NCBI GenBank assembly: GCA_947366545.1
Contig: CANBAL010000005.1
Location: 23,853-87,852, forward strand
Length of the DNA stretch: 64,000 nucleotides
Source of the DNA: an uncultured Clostridia bacterium
Lineage (GTDB): Bacteria > Bacillota > Clostridia > Christensenellales > UBA1242
Direction: 5' to 3'
Positions 9,487-23,294 of this stretch are shown in pieces. Under the pieces are notes generated by a model, which saw nothing but the letters and a program-made list of their open reading frames with translations, was not told where the DNA came from and did not search any database. The position numbers were made by a program, and so were the translations under genes. Numbering within the stretch: the first letter of the stretch is position 1; each line of letters begins with the position of its first letter.

Positions 9487-9709
9487 ATCTTATGGCTTTT
9501 GGACGGCACTGGCAGGTGCCATGGTAGTGCTTGTGGACGCACTTGGCGATTTGTTTGGCTTTAGTGTCAGCGATGAGATAGTGTCAGGTGTTGTAATGGC
9601 GGTTGCAGGTGTGCTTGTGGTGCTTGGTGTAGTCACCATGCCAAAAGGCGAAAAAAAACCACCTAGTGAAGAAACTGATAAAGATGACGAAGAAAAAGAG
9701 GGAGAGTAA
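9470..9709 (+). CDS. Phage holin-like two-TM protein
   Basis: MKEKIKSYGFWTALAGAMVVLVDALGDLFGF...VVMAVAGVLVVLGVVTMPKG plus charged tail. Confidence 0.65.
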   Translation: MKEKIKSYGFWTALAGAMVVLVDALGDLFGFSVSDEIVSGVVMAVAGVLVVLGVVTMPKGEKKPPSEETDKDDEEKEGE

Positions 9710-9722
9710 CTCCCTCTTTTTT
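9693..9722. terminator. Bidirectional intrinsic terminator between convergent genes
   Basis: AAAAAGAGGGAG-AGTAA-CTCCCTCTTTTTT; holin stop codon in loop. Confidence 0.85.
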
Positions 9723-9723
9723 A

Positions 9724-11760
9724 TTACTGTACAACTCCAAGCCCCGTGTAGAACTTATAGTTTGTTGTATAGTCACCGATAACTTTAAGCACCTCAAAGT
9801 TGATTTCAAGGTAGTCGCAATCCTCTTCTGGTGTAAAGGCTTTAGGGTTTAGCCTGCCATAACTATAGTAGTTGTTTGCCGCCTCGTCTGATGCTTCCAC
9901 AAGTTCGTAATAGTTTTTGGCAATGCTTGTTCCTGTAAGAGGGTAAGGCTTGCTTCGTGATACTGTGCCATCAAATTTCATGTCAGGGTGGTGTAGTAGT
10001 CCGCCAGCAAGTTCGGTATTAAATGGATTGATTGTGTAACCTTTTTTGTATTGCTGGTCAATTCCAAAAAGCATCATTGTGCTGCCTTCCATGCCATAAT
10101 CATGTGGGCCGTCTTTCACTCTTATCGTATTTGTGGCAACTGTTTTTCGCTCTCCGCCTTTGTTGTATACATTTATATACACCTTGATGTCGATTGCAGA
10201 GTTTGTCACCTTGCTGTCGCCGTCATTTCCAGCATCATATTTAAAGTGGAGTGAAATGTTGTCAACAGTGAAAGCCTCTCTAAACATAAGCACCACGCTT
10301 TGGTATTCCATAGCCTCAATGTTTTTGAAAGGGTCGTCACTTGCCACCATAAAGTTTGTGCCGTAATAGTCTTTAATAGCCGATGCAGGGAACCTGTCAG
10401 AAATGCTAGGGCTTCCACCTTCCTCATTTCCGATATGGACATACTCAGTTACGGCTTTCACAATATTAGAAACAACATTTGTATAATCACGCCTCACTTC
10501 TACTGGCGCTTTTTCGTTTATTTTAACAATGTCTTGTACAGTCTCACCAGCATCATTTTTATACTCATAGATTGCATATTCATTTTGTTTTACACTATCG
10601 GCACCTATTGCGTCACTACCAATTACATTATCAAGAATATATTTAACAAGTTTTGCCTGTTTTGCTTCAGAGAAACCTACATAGGTCCCGATTTTGTTAA
10701 ATATATTTTTGATATATGCAAGTGCTTCGTCTACACTTATTGGTGCATCGTTGCCCTGTTTTATTTTTACATCTGGCGTTCCATCAGTTAATAATGTTAC
10801 TTGCACCTGCCCAGGGTTCATTTCAAGGGTAATGCAATAAATCACATATTCAAGTGCTTTCACATAGTCGCTATAACCTTTGGTGTAAAAACCTGTTGTT
10901 TCATCTTTTTCAGCCTGTTGCTGTGTGGTGCCAAGAAAAGCCTCTTGATATTTTTCAGCAATATTAGGGTCACCTAAATTGTAATAATTGTCTCCTACAT
11001 TATCAAAATAATTATTGCTCTTATTTTCATTTGTAAAATAGTATGAATTATAAACAATATTAGGGTTTGTAGGGGAAATAATAGCACTTTTATTATTTGC
11101 TGAAAAAGATGTGTTATAGATAAATGACTCAGGTTCTTTAAGACTTCCAAAAGTCCAGTTCCAAGACTTTGATAAATCTACCATCATATTTACATATGGT
11201 CTAAAACTTGTTTCTTTAAATTTTTTGTCTGATATTTCTGGTGTCGTTACATCACCATTTATGTCTTCTATATATTTAACAATATATTCATCTTGTTGAT
11301 ATAAATTATATCTCACACTATCATAAAAATACTTTTTTCCAGTGGTGGTGTAATATGTATAATTTGCTGAAGGGGGAGTATATTGATCTTCAGTCCCTTC
11401 TATTAATTGGGGCTTACCTTCTATATATTCATCAGTTGATGTAGTACCATATGTACGAGTTAAACCATTTAAAATCTGCCAAGCAAATTGCCCATAATAT
11501 TCTTGATTACCAGTACCGACTGTACCTTCACCATCATAATCATAATTTTCAGGGCGGTATAACACCTTTACGCCATGTAATGGTACAGGCATATTGTTTT
11601 TAAGTTGTTCTTGTAACTGCTCATATGTAATTTCGCCGCGGTTATATTTGTCAATAAGTTCGTCATGATAGTTACTGTCATTGCCAAAGCATCCTACGCT
11701 TAAAAGGGCGAAGGAGGCGACAAATATAAAACTTATAATCCTAGCAAAGACTTTTTTCAT
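9724..11760 (-). CDS. Large uncharacterised lipoprotein
   Basis: Signal peptide with lipobox SFALLSVGC; no recognised domain. Confidence 0.75.
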   Translation of the reverse strand: MKKVFARIISFIFVASFALLSVGCFGNDSNYHDELIDKYNRGEITYEQLQEQLKNNMPVPLHGVKVLYRPENYDYDGEGTVGTGNQEYYGQFAWQILNGLTRTYGTTSTDEYIEGKPQLIEGTEDQYTPPSANYTYYTTTGKKYFYDSVRYNLYQQDEYIVKYIEDINGDVTTPEISDKKFKETSFRPYVNMMVDLSKSWNWTFGSLKEPESFIYNTSFSANNKSAIISPTNPNIVYNSYYFTNENKSNNYFDNVGDNYYNLGDPNIAEKYQEAFLGTTQQQAEKDETTGFYTKGYSDYVKALEYVIYCITLEMNPGQVQVTLLTDGTPDVKIKQGNDAPISVDEALAYIKNIFNKIGTYVGFSEAKQAKLVKYILDNVIGSDAIGADSVKQNEYAIYEYKNDAGETVQDIVKINEKAPVEVRRDYTNVVSNIVKAVTEYVHIGNEEGGSPSISDRFPASAIKDYYGTNFMVASDDPFKNIEAMEYQSVVLMFREAFTVDNISLHFKYDAGNDGDSKVTNSAIDIKVYINVYNKGGERKTVATNTIRVKDGPHDYGMEGSTMMLFGIDQQYKKGYTINPFNTELAGGLLHHPDMKFDGTVSRSKPYPLTGTSIAKNYYELVEASDEAANNYYSYGRLNPKAFTPEEDCDYLEINFEVLKVIGDYTTNYKFYTGLGVVQ

Positions 11761-11807
11761 ACCATTAGTATATATTAAATAAATAAATTTAGCAATAGAT
11801 TTTAATG

Positions 11808-11833
11808 AAAAAAGAGGGAGATCCCTCTTTTTT
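11808..11833. terminator. Palindromic intrinsic terminator
   Basis: AAAAAAGAGGG-AGAT-CCCTCTTTTTT. Confidence 0.85.
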
Positions 11834-11842
11834 GTGTCTGTC

Positions 11843-13303
11843 CTAATAACTCTCTGGCTCTTTCATTACCTTATCTAGTTCTTCATTATATACTGTGTGG
11901 TGGTTTCTTATAATTGCATATCTCACACCATTTATTTCCGCATCCACATTTTCATATTCTTGTGCTTGTTCGCCTTGGAACATTTCGCCGAGTAGTATTA
12001 CATTTTCGCCAAAAACAAATGTCTCTATTGTTGGCTTGGTATAATCAGTTCCCTCTTCTGCTGTTTCAGCAAGTATTGATTGCCCAATAGGGTCTACTCT
12101 ATTACCGTCACTTCTTGCATTTGTTTTGATAATGGTTATACCATTATCGTTTATTACAAATATTTTTATTTCATTTGTTCCGCCTATACTTATTACATCT
12201 CCAGCCGTATTTGTCAAACTAATAAAGCTAGGATTTGTTTCTGCTAATGTAGGGTTTAATTTAGCAAGAACATCTTTGTCCCTTGTATCGGCAGTTTTGG
12301 TAGGAACATTGACAATTGTACTTGCATCCCATTCATTTTTAGGTTTAAAGGTGGCATTTTTAATATTTTCTTCACTTAATTCTGTTTGCATAGGTATTCT
12401 AATCAATTTTATGCTTAGTACACCATCGGCAGAAAGTGGATTATGATATTCTGTAAGAATATCGACATAATGTTTATCTTCTATTTCTTTGTAATCTATT
12501 GCTAAGTATCGAATATCTGTTGCACCACCACCTAACGCTTCCTTAACATTGCTTTCCACTGCACTTGTCACTTTCTCTGCAATTTCCTCTTTTGTCATAG
12601 GTTTGTCAGGATTTGGAGGGGTAGGGGTTTCTTGCTCATATTGTTTGATTAATTTATTGATTTCTGCAGTTGCATTTTCAAGTGCGGTGCGGACATCGTT
12701 TAGTGCCTTTGTTGTAGCCTTTTCATCGAGGTCCTTTGAAAGCACAAGATTTGCAGGAAGGGCAGGCTTTTCAGCGTTTTCTAATGCCTCATACTCTGCC
12801 ACAGCGTTTGCATAAGTGTCCCAAGCAGAGAGGTAGTTTTGATATGCCACTTTTTGAGAATCATTATTTCTATAATAATCACATAAAGTAAATATTTCGC
12901 GAATTACTTCCTCAATGTTGTCTGTTTCGTATTTCAAACTCTCGGTTGTTGCTTTCTCATCTAAATCTTTGGTTAGCACAAGATTTGCAGGAAGGCTAGG
13001 CTTTTCTGGGTTTTGTACTGCATCATAGGTATAAACTGCATCTCGATACTCATCCCAAGCATAAAGATAATCCTTATAGGCCTTTTGCTGCATTTCATCC
13101 ACCTGTGGTGTGCATGAGGTGAGGGTGGCGATTGAAATAACAACCGCTGCAGGCACTGCAAGGCTAAGCACCGCACTGCTTCCTTTATACCATCTTCTCC
13201 AAAGTAATCTTTCCCATAAACTTGGTTTTACACGCAAGCTTGGGTCCCTTATTTCAGGGTCATTTTCAAGCATGTTTTTCTCTTCATCAATAAATTTATC
13301 CAT
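11843..13303 (-). CDS. Membrane-anchored protein with two tandem helical repeats
   Basis: ATG at 13303 (MDKFIDEEKNM) with AAGGAG upstream; TM then two copies of Y..YL.AWD.Y..AV..Y.A..N.EKP.LPANLVL.KDLDEKATT. Confidence 0.7.
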   Translation of the reverse strand: MDKFIDEEKNMLENDPEIRDPSLRVKPSLWERLLWRRWYKGSSAVLSLAVPAAVVISIATLTSCTPQVDEMQQKAYKDYLYAWDEYRDAVYTYDAVQNPEKPSLPANLVLTKDLDEKATTESLKYETDNIEEVIREIFTLCDYYRNNDSQKVAYQNYLSAWDTYANAVAEYEALENAEKPALPANLVLSKDLDEKATTKALNDVRTALENATAEINKLIKQYEQETPTPPNPDKPMTKEEIAEKVTSAVESNVKEALGGGATDIRYLAIDYKEIEDKHYVDILTEYHNPLSADGVLSIKLIRIPMQTELSEENIKNATFKPKNEWDASTIVNVPTKTADTRDKDVLAKLNPTLAETNPSFISLTNTAGDVISIGGTNEIKIFVINDNGITIIKTNARSDGNRVDPIGQSILAETAEEGTDYTKPTIETFVFGENVILLGEMFQGEQAQEYENVDAEINGVRYAIIRNHHTVYNEELDKVMKEPESY

Positions 13304-13434
13304 GGTTTTCTCCTTAATATAGTTATATTTTATCATACAATTAGACTTTTTGCAATAGTTTTTAATTTTTTTATTAAACATTTGATATTTTCGCGATTTT
13401 TCTTTGTTTTTCGCGGGATTTTCTATTAAACTAT

Positions 13435-15507
13435 ATGGGAAAAATGAAAGCCAAGTCTAAGTTCGTACATTTTAGATATCTTTTTTATCCGTTTATGGCA
13501 CTTCTTTTCGGCATAGTTACAAGCCGAAAACTTTTTGCCGGCGATATTCTTACTTGTGTGCTTGTTCCACTTATTTTTGTCGGTCTTGTTGCAATTTGTA
13601 TGTTTTTCCGTAAGTTTAAGCCACTGATTCTTCTTACAGTTTTCTTTTTGCTTGGCAATGGGTTTTATTTTCTTGGACTTGCTTGTTACGACTGCAAAGA
13701 CTATGAGGGTGAAAGCATTGTTATAGGTCGCGTTACCGATGAAGTGCGAGATTATGGCTACTACTCTATGTACAAACTTGATAGTGTGCTGATAAATGGT
13801 GAGGGTGCAAAGAACATTTATCTTCATGTGAGCGGTGGGCAGTTATTAGAAGCGGGCGATAAAGTCACCTTTATAGCAGAGACTACAAAAGTAAAACTTT
13901 TTGAACTTGGCTCTTTTAATTCCACCTATCTGAGAAATAATATAGGTTATACGGCAGAAGTGGACTATTCCAGTATAACGGTGGTGGATAATAATCTTAA
14001 ATTTGATGAGTCCTTGCGTTTGTCAGTCAAAAATATGCTTTACGAAAATATGTCGGAGGAAAATGCCGCAATCGCCTATGCGGTGCTTTTTGGCGACAAA
14101 TATGATATTCCAAGTTCCACCAAAGACATTTATCGTGATGCTGGCATCATACATATTTTGACGGTATCCGGATTACATGTCGGATTTTTAATCTCGCTGC
14201 TATATTTCTTTTTAAATCTTTGCAAAATGAAACGGCTTTACACCACAATAATTACAAGTGTGATATTGCTTTTATACAACATTATTTGTGGTTTTGCGCC
14301 TTCTATCGTCAGAGCAAGTATAATGGCAATGGTGATTATGCTTTCCAAACTTTCGGGGCGGGAGTATGATAGTTTAAACTCGCTTGGACTTGCTGGTTTC
14401 ATCATTCTTGCCATAAATCCGCTTTACGCTTTTGATAGTGGCTTTTTGATGAGTTTCTTTTGCGTGACGAGTATCTTTATGTTAAATCCACCGCTTTCAA
14501 AACTCTTTAAAAAGATAATGCCAAAACCTATTTCCACCTATATTTCGCTTTCAATATCTGCACAAATTGGCATATTACCATTTGTGGCAAGTTTCTTCCA
14601 GAATTTCAATTTTCTATCCTTCTTCGCTAATTTAATAATCCTGCCTATATTTGGTATTATTTACCCTGTACTTTTTATTTCAATTTTTATTTTCCTTATT
14701 ATGCCTTTCCTATCAAAAGGGTTAGTCGTTTTTGACTATGGATTTTCTGGTATTACTGGCATTGCCAAGTTTTTCGCTTCTACCTCGCTTACCATTCCTC
14801 TTTATCCTTTTGATATTACTTTCTCCATTCTTCTTTTCGTATTGCTATTTCTATTAAGCCGTTTCTTAATGGTGAGGAAGATATATAAATTTCTTGCCCT
14901 AGGCATTCTTAGTCTGTTCTTTGTGATAGCAGTGGTGGTTTCTTCAATTCCTATAACGCTTGGCTCAGGCGTGCGCTCACTTAACACCGATTATATGGAC
15001 AGCCTTTTAATCAGCACAAGCACCGGTCAAACCGCATTTATTTACAAGAGTTTAGATGAGCAAAGGCTAAAGCAGTATTTATATGTCAATAAAATTTCAA
15101 ATATAGACTATGTGGTGCTGACACATCAGCCTAGCGAAAGTGAAATTAATTATTTTGAGAAATATAACATCAAAAAATTTCTTTGTAACGAGGGCGAGCC
15201 TTCCGGACTTGTGGCAGTGGGTGAGATATTTAACTACGGCGCGATGACATTCAAATTCCAAAAGGATGAGAAGAAATTACAAGGCTGTGAAATTAATTTT
15301 GACGGAAGCAATATTTTCGTTGTTACTTCGGGCAAAATGAGTTATAATGAGATAGAGTTGTTCTCTCAAAATTACAACCTAGTTTGCACATGGGATAACT
15401 TTTATCACATGGGCGAAAGGGGAATGGAATGTGCCGCCTATAAAAAAGAAGGCAACCTTTCATTTTCGTGGAATGGTTTTGAGTGGAAGAAAAGGGGTAT
15501 AGATTGA
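13435..15507 (+). CDS. comEC: ComEC/Rec2-type competence channel
   Basis: DUF4131-like N-terminus, Competence domain (HILTVSGLHVGFL, PSIVRASIMAM), C-terminal MBL-like remnant. Confidence 0.9.
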   Translation: MGKMKAKSKFVHFRYLFYPFMALLFGIVTSRKLFAGDILTCVLVPLIFVGLVAICMFFRKFKPLILLTVFFLLGNGFYFLGLACYDCKDYEGESIVIGRVTDEVRDYGYYSMYKLDSVLINGEGAKNIYLHVSGGQLLEAGDKVTFIAETTKVKLFELGSFNSTYLRNNIGYTAEVDYSSITVVDNNLKFDESLRLSVKNMLYENMSEENAAIAYAVLFGDKYDIPSSTKDIYRDAGIIHILTVSGLHVGFLISLLYFFLNLCKMKRLYTTIITSVILLLYNIICGFAPSIVRASIMAMVIMLSKLSGREYDSLNSLGLAGFIILAINPLYAFDSGFLMSFFCVTSIFMLNPPLSKLFKKIMPKPISTYISLSISAQIGILPFVASFFQNFNFLSFFANLIILPIFGIIYPVLFISIFIFLIMPFLSKGLVVFDYGFSGITGIAKFFASTSLTIPLYPFDITFSILLFVLLFLLSRFLMVRKIYKFLALGILSLFFVIAVVVSSIPITLGSGVRSLNTDYMDSLLISTSTGQTAFIYKSLDEQRLKQYLYVNKISNIDYVVLTHQPSESEINYFEKYNIKKFLCNEGEPSGLVAVGEIFNYGAMTFKFQKDEKKLQGCEINFDGSNIFVVTSGKMSYNEIELFSQNYNLVCTWDNFYHMGERGMECAAYKKEGNLSFSWNGFEWKKRGID

Positions 15508-16451
15508 AAACATTAAAAGCAAGATTAAAGCAAGGTGTAATGCCATGTTACTATGTAACAGGTGATGACTATTATCTATTTGACAAGGCGGTGAGTATGA
15601 TTACCTCCGCCATAAATTTGCAACTTGAAGATTTTAATAAAGCGGTATTTGACGATGATAATTTTTCTTATGAGGCATTTCTCAATGCTTGTGATATGAT
15701 GCCTATGGGAAGTGATAAAAGGCTTGTAATTATCAAAAATATCACAAAAATAAACGAAAATGATAAAAAAAATGTGGAAAATTACTTAAATAACCCTTGT
15801 TTAACCACAGTGCTGATAATTTTAGATTTTTATGATAAACTTTCTTTTGCAAAAAATCTATGCGAATTTGTGGATGCAAAACGCATGGATAGAACTCTCT
15901 CAAAAAATATTATAGTTGCCGACCTTGCAAAACGCGGCAAGCAGATAAGCGGTGAGGCAGTAGAGACGCTACTTGACTACTGTAACGGCTATCTTACCAA
16001 TGTTATGAATGAACTTGATAAACTTGTCTACTTTGATACAAACGAAAGCCTTATCACAAAAAAAGTGGTAGAGAATGTGGCAATAAAGAATGAAGAGTTT
16101 GCGGTGTTTGAACTTACCGAGGCACTTGGGAAAAAAGATGCAGACAAGGCAATGAAACTCATCTCGCGTATGGAAAAAGAGGTTGGCACACTTTCGCTTA
16201 TCTCAAACCATTTCAGAAGGCTTTTCTTTATAGCGATTTCATCTGATGCAACTAATGCATCCCTTGCAAACTTATTAGGCGTAAAAGAATACGCGATTGC
16301 TAAGCAGCGTCAGCAACTTGGCAACTTCTCAAAAATGCAACTAAAAAAAATCTACTCCCTTCTTGAAGAGGTGGATTACATGGTAAAAAGTGGACAAATG
16401 CTGATAGGCAATGCACTCTACTTTTTGGCATTCTCCATACTATTTGTCTAA
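15483..16451 (+). CDS. holA: DNA polymerase III delta subunit
   Basis: YYVTGDDYYLFDKAV..., helical C-terminus; follows comEC as is common. Confidence 0.85.
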   Translation: MEEKGYRLKTLKARLKQGVMPCYYVTGDDYYLFDKAVSMITSAINLQLEDFNKAVFDDDNFSYEAFLNACDMMPMGSDKRLVIIKNITKINENDKKNVENYLNNPCLTTVLIILDFYDKLSFAKNLCEFVDAKRMDRTLSKNIIVADLAKRGKQISGEAVETLLDYCNGYLTNVMNELDKLVYFDTNESLITKKVVENVAIKNEEFAVFELTEALGKKDADKAMKLISRMEKEVGTLSLISNHFRRLFFIAISSDATNASLANLLGVKEYAIAKQRQQLGNFSKMQLKKIYSLLEEVDYMVKSGQMLIGNALYFLAFSILFV

Positions 16452-16563
16452 CCTACATATTTCGACATTTTCTGTCATTCCTCGCCTCTCAATATCCTTT
16501 GGAATATTTTCGCTTCTTGTTATACTTTATGTGTTTTCGTGACGAAATTAAAAGGAGATAAAC

Positions 16564-16893
16564 ATGAAACGAGAAGTGCTGAAGAGCCTTGCTTTAAAAG
16601 CAAAAAACAGAATGATACATAAGAACGCTCCGCAGGGGATAGATTACGGCCAAGATGAAGGATTAAATATTAAAGTTATAAAAAGTAGTGATGACTTGTT
16701 TTACAATAAGGTGCGTGCACTTCTCGAAAATGATGAGGATATTTTAAATCCAATTAAGCAACTTATGGATGACAACATTCTACTGAAACTTGACGCCCAT
16801 GGCAAAGAAAAATATTTGCTTGAGACAGTAGAAAAGTATTACACATTTAGAAAGATGATTCAAGAAGAAAAAGGTTACCAATACGGATGTTAA
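16564..16893 (+). CDS. Hypothetical protein
   Basis: RBS AAAGGAG and 109-aa ORF. Confidence 0.5.
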   Translation: MKREVLKSLALKAKNRMIHKNAPQGIDYGQDEGLNIKVIKSSDDLFYNKVRALLENDEDILNPIKQLMDDNILLKLDAHGKEKYLLETVEKYYTFRKMIQEEKGYQYGC

Positions 16894-16971
16894 TAGCGAT
16901 AGTTAAATCGCTTTTTTCTTTTTATCTAAAATTCATTTTGTTTTTGTGGCGAAAACAGTTATCATAAATAT

Positions 16972-21092
<4,121 letters not shown>

Positions 21093-21134
21093 CGAAACTC
21101 TAGAAATATGTTAGAATTATATTAAGGAGAAAAT

Positions 21135-21824
21135 ATGTTCTATTACGATAAGAAAAATTATAGTGAAAACAACGAAGGAAATGCGAAAGGCGTGGAGTGG
21201 TATGGCGCCTATTCAAAACAAGAGGTTATGGAGGTAATACAAGAATTTTTGGATGTATATGAAATTTGCGGCTCTGACATCAGTCATGAAGAAAGGAAAG
21301 AAAAATATTGTGCATTATACCCTAAAGCCAAGACATATTTTGATAAACTAGATAATGATTTCCTAAGTGCATCTTTGAACAGCGGAAAAGGATGGGGAGA
21401 GGTTACAGAAGAATATAGAAAAATATGTGTACCTAAAATAGAAAATGGTTTAGTTAATCCTTATATAACAAAGTCGCTGGAACTTACCAACAATAAAACG
21501 GTGGGTATGGTGCTGCATTACTGTGATAAATTAAAAGATAGTTCGGCGGTGGTGGAAGCAATTAAAAATAATGTCATTCCACTAGACATTATTAGACAAA
21601 TTATAGGAGTTCAAAGATTTAAAATTGAATGGGGAATAATGAGACAAAATCCACTGTTCATTGCGGATTTTTATAACAAGTATTTGAAGGATTTGCATAA
21701 ATTCACATTTGCAGAGTTTTTAACAATGCAGCAATATGGAGACAAAGGAGATATTCAAAAGATATATAAAAATTTTCAAAACACTCTTTCAGACTTGTAC
21801 AACGAAAGTGAAGATAATAATTAA
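21135..21824 (+). CDS. Hypothetical protein
   Basis: RBS AAGGAG; promoter-like TTGACG-N17-TAGAAT upstream. Confidence 0.5.
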   Translation: MFYYDKKNYSENNEGNAKGVEWYGAYSKQEVMEVIQEFLDVYEICGSDISHEERKEKYCALYPKAKTYFDKLDNDFLSASLNSGKGWGEVTEEYRKICVPKIENGLVNPYITKSLELTNNKTVGMVLHYCDKLKDSSAVVEAIKNNVIPLDIIRQIIGVQRFKIEWGIMRQNPLFIADFYNKYLKDLHKFTFAEFLTMQQYGDKGDIQKIYKNFQNTLSDLYNESEDNN

Positions 21825-21862
21825 AAAGGTGCATTTTAAAGCACCTTTTTTTAATTTTGATA

Positions 21863-21891
21863 TTGACAGTGGCATGGGCATATGTTAGAAT
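21863..21891 (+). promoter_or_regulatory. Sigma-A-type promoter
   Basis: TTGACA-N17-TAGAAT upstream of 21903/21918 ORF. Confidence 0.7.
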
Positions 21892-21902
21892 AGGTTAAGA
21901 AA

Positions 21903-22574
21903 ATGTGGGGTGAAAAAATGGCAAATAGAAAATTGGATAGAACAAGAGAGGAAAAATTATCAGCATATAGTGCATATCTTAATCATGTTACAATGAAAGA
22001 AGCAAATGCGGCAAGCATGGGCAGTGAGAAGGATAGGGAGGCATATGCACAAAAAGTCCTATTTTATAAGCACCTTGCTGGTGAAATAGAGGATATGTTT
22101 TTCTCACAACAATTTAACAATGTTAGGGATAAGCAAATAGAATACAGTAATAATTTTGCAGGATCAGTTTTTCACGCGGGTTTTTGGGGTGCTTTGGCAA
22201 CTGTAAATATGTTGTTGGGTGCCACCAACCCAGATCAAAAGACAGCCATCGCACAATATATTTTGGGTGGTGCTTGTCTAGGCGCAGGAATATTAAAAAC
22301 TTTAAAGGTGCATAGATTTCATAAGAGCCTCGATAATTTAAAGGACGGCACCTGTCAGCTTGTAAATGAATGGAGAATGTTCCAATGCTATCCAAAATAC
22401 ATCGATGATTTTATAGCAATTAATGGACTTACAAAGGGGCCATATGCAAATGTTACGTACGGACTGCCAGAGTTTGAAAATAAGAAAATCAGTCAACTAA
22501 AATCGCCTTTAGATGCTTGGGATTACATTGAAGTGAAAGCGGAAACTGACAATGGTTTGCAAATTGAAGGTTAA
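21903..22574 (+). CDS. Two-TM hypothetical protein, paralog A
   Basis: Similar to the next ORF in layout and C-terminal segment (EWRMFQCYPKYIDDFIAINGL). Confidence 0.6.
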   Translation: MWGEKMANRKLDRTREEKLSAYSAYLNHVTMKEANAASMGSEKDREAYAQKVLFYKHLAGEIEDMFFSQQFNNVRDKQIEYSNNFAGSVFHAGFWGALATVNMLLGATNPDQKTAIAQYILGGACLGAGILKTLKVHRFHKSLDNLKDGTCQLVNEWRMFQCYPKYIDDFIAINGLTKGPYANVTYGLPEFENKKISQLKSPLDAWDYIEVKAETDNGLQIEG

Positions 22575-22586
22575 AAGAGGCGAATA

Positions 22587-23222
22587 ATGGGAATAATCGG
22601 CGATGATATAATGTGCACAGATGACTATATAAAGAAATACCCAAAACATTATGAAAAGATAAAACGCTATATAGATGAAGATAACGAGGTGAGGGCATTT
22701 CTTAATGAGCAAGGCACAAAACAGCAAAAACTGGATTACAACTTAAATCAAGCAAGGTATATTGAGGCTGCACAAACTATAGAAAGGTATATAATTTGGC
22801 CATATATAGAAAGTTTAAATAAGCAAATTAAGAGTAAAAGAGAAAAAAATTTACTTTCGGAAGGGCTTTGGTGCATGGCTGGCGTTACAACATGGCTGAT
22901 AGGTGTTGCCGCTAATAGTGATCCACTTAAGATAGCATCTTTGGTTTTTAATAGCGTAAGCATGCTAAAATACGCAAAAAGTAAATTAAAACCTGCTGGC
23001 GAAAGATTGGTAAGAAGGGGAGAGAAAATACTTCAAGAATGGACATTATGCAAACACCTCCCAAATTTTGTTCAAGACTTTGCAGTACTGAATGATATTG
23101 ATCTTTTTGATAGTCCATTTGAGAATGATAGTGAGATTTGTGTTAATTATACAGGCTTTTTAACAGATATCAAACTGCCATCCGAATGCGCGGGAGAAAT
23201 TGAAGAAGAACAAGGAGAGTAA
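22587..23222 (+). CDS. Two-TM hypothetical protein, paralog B
   Basis: EWTLCKHLPNFVQDFAVLNDI matches paralog A segment. Confidence 0.6.
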   Translation: MGIIGDDIMCTDDYIKKYPKHYEKIKRYIDEDNEVRAFLNEQGTKQQKLDYNLNQARYIEAAQTIERYIIWPYIESLNKQIKSKREKNLLSEGLWCMAGVTTWLIGVAANSDPLKIASLVFNSVSMLKYAKSKLKPAGERLVRRGEKILQEWTLCKHLPNFVQDFAVLNDIDLFDSPFENDSEICVNYTGFLTDIKLPSECAGEIEEEQGE

Positions 23223-23259
23223 AATCTCCTTTTTATTTTGAAAAAACTAAGAAAAATGG

Positions 23260-23288
23260 TTGACAACGGCAGGGGAAATGGGTATAAT
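23260..23288 (+). promoter_or_regulatory. Consensus promoter of str operon
   Basis: TTGACA-N17-TATAAT. Confidence 0.9.
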
Positions 23289-23294
23289 AATCCG

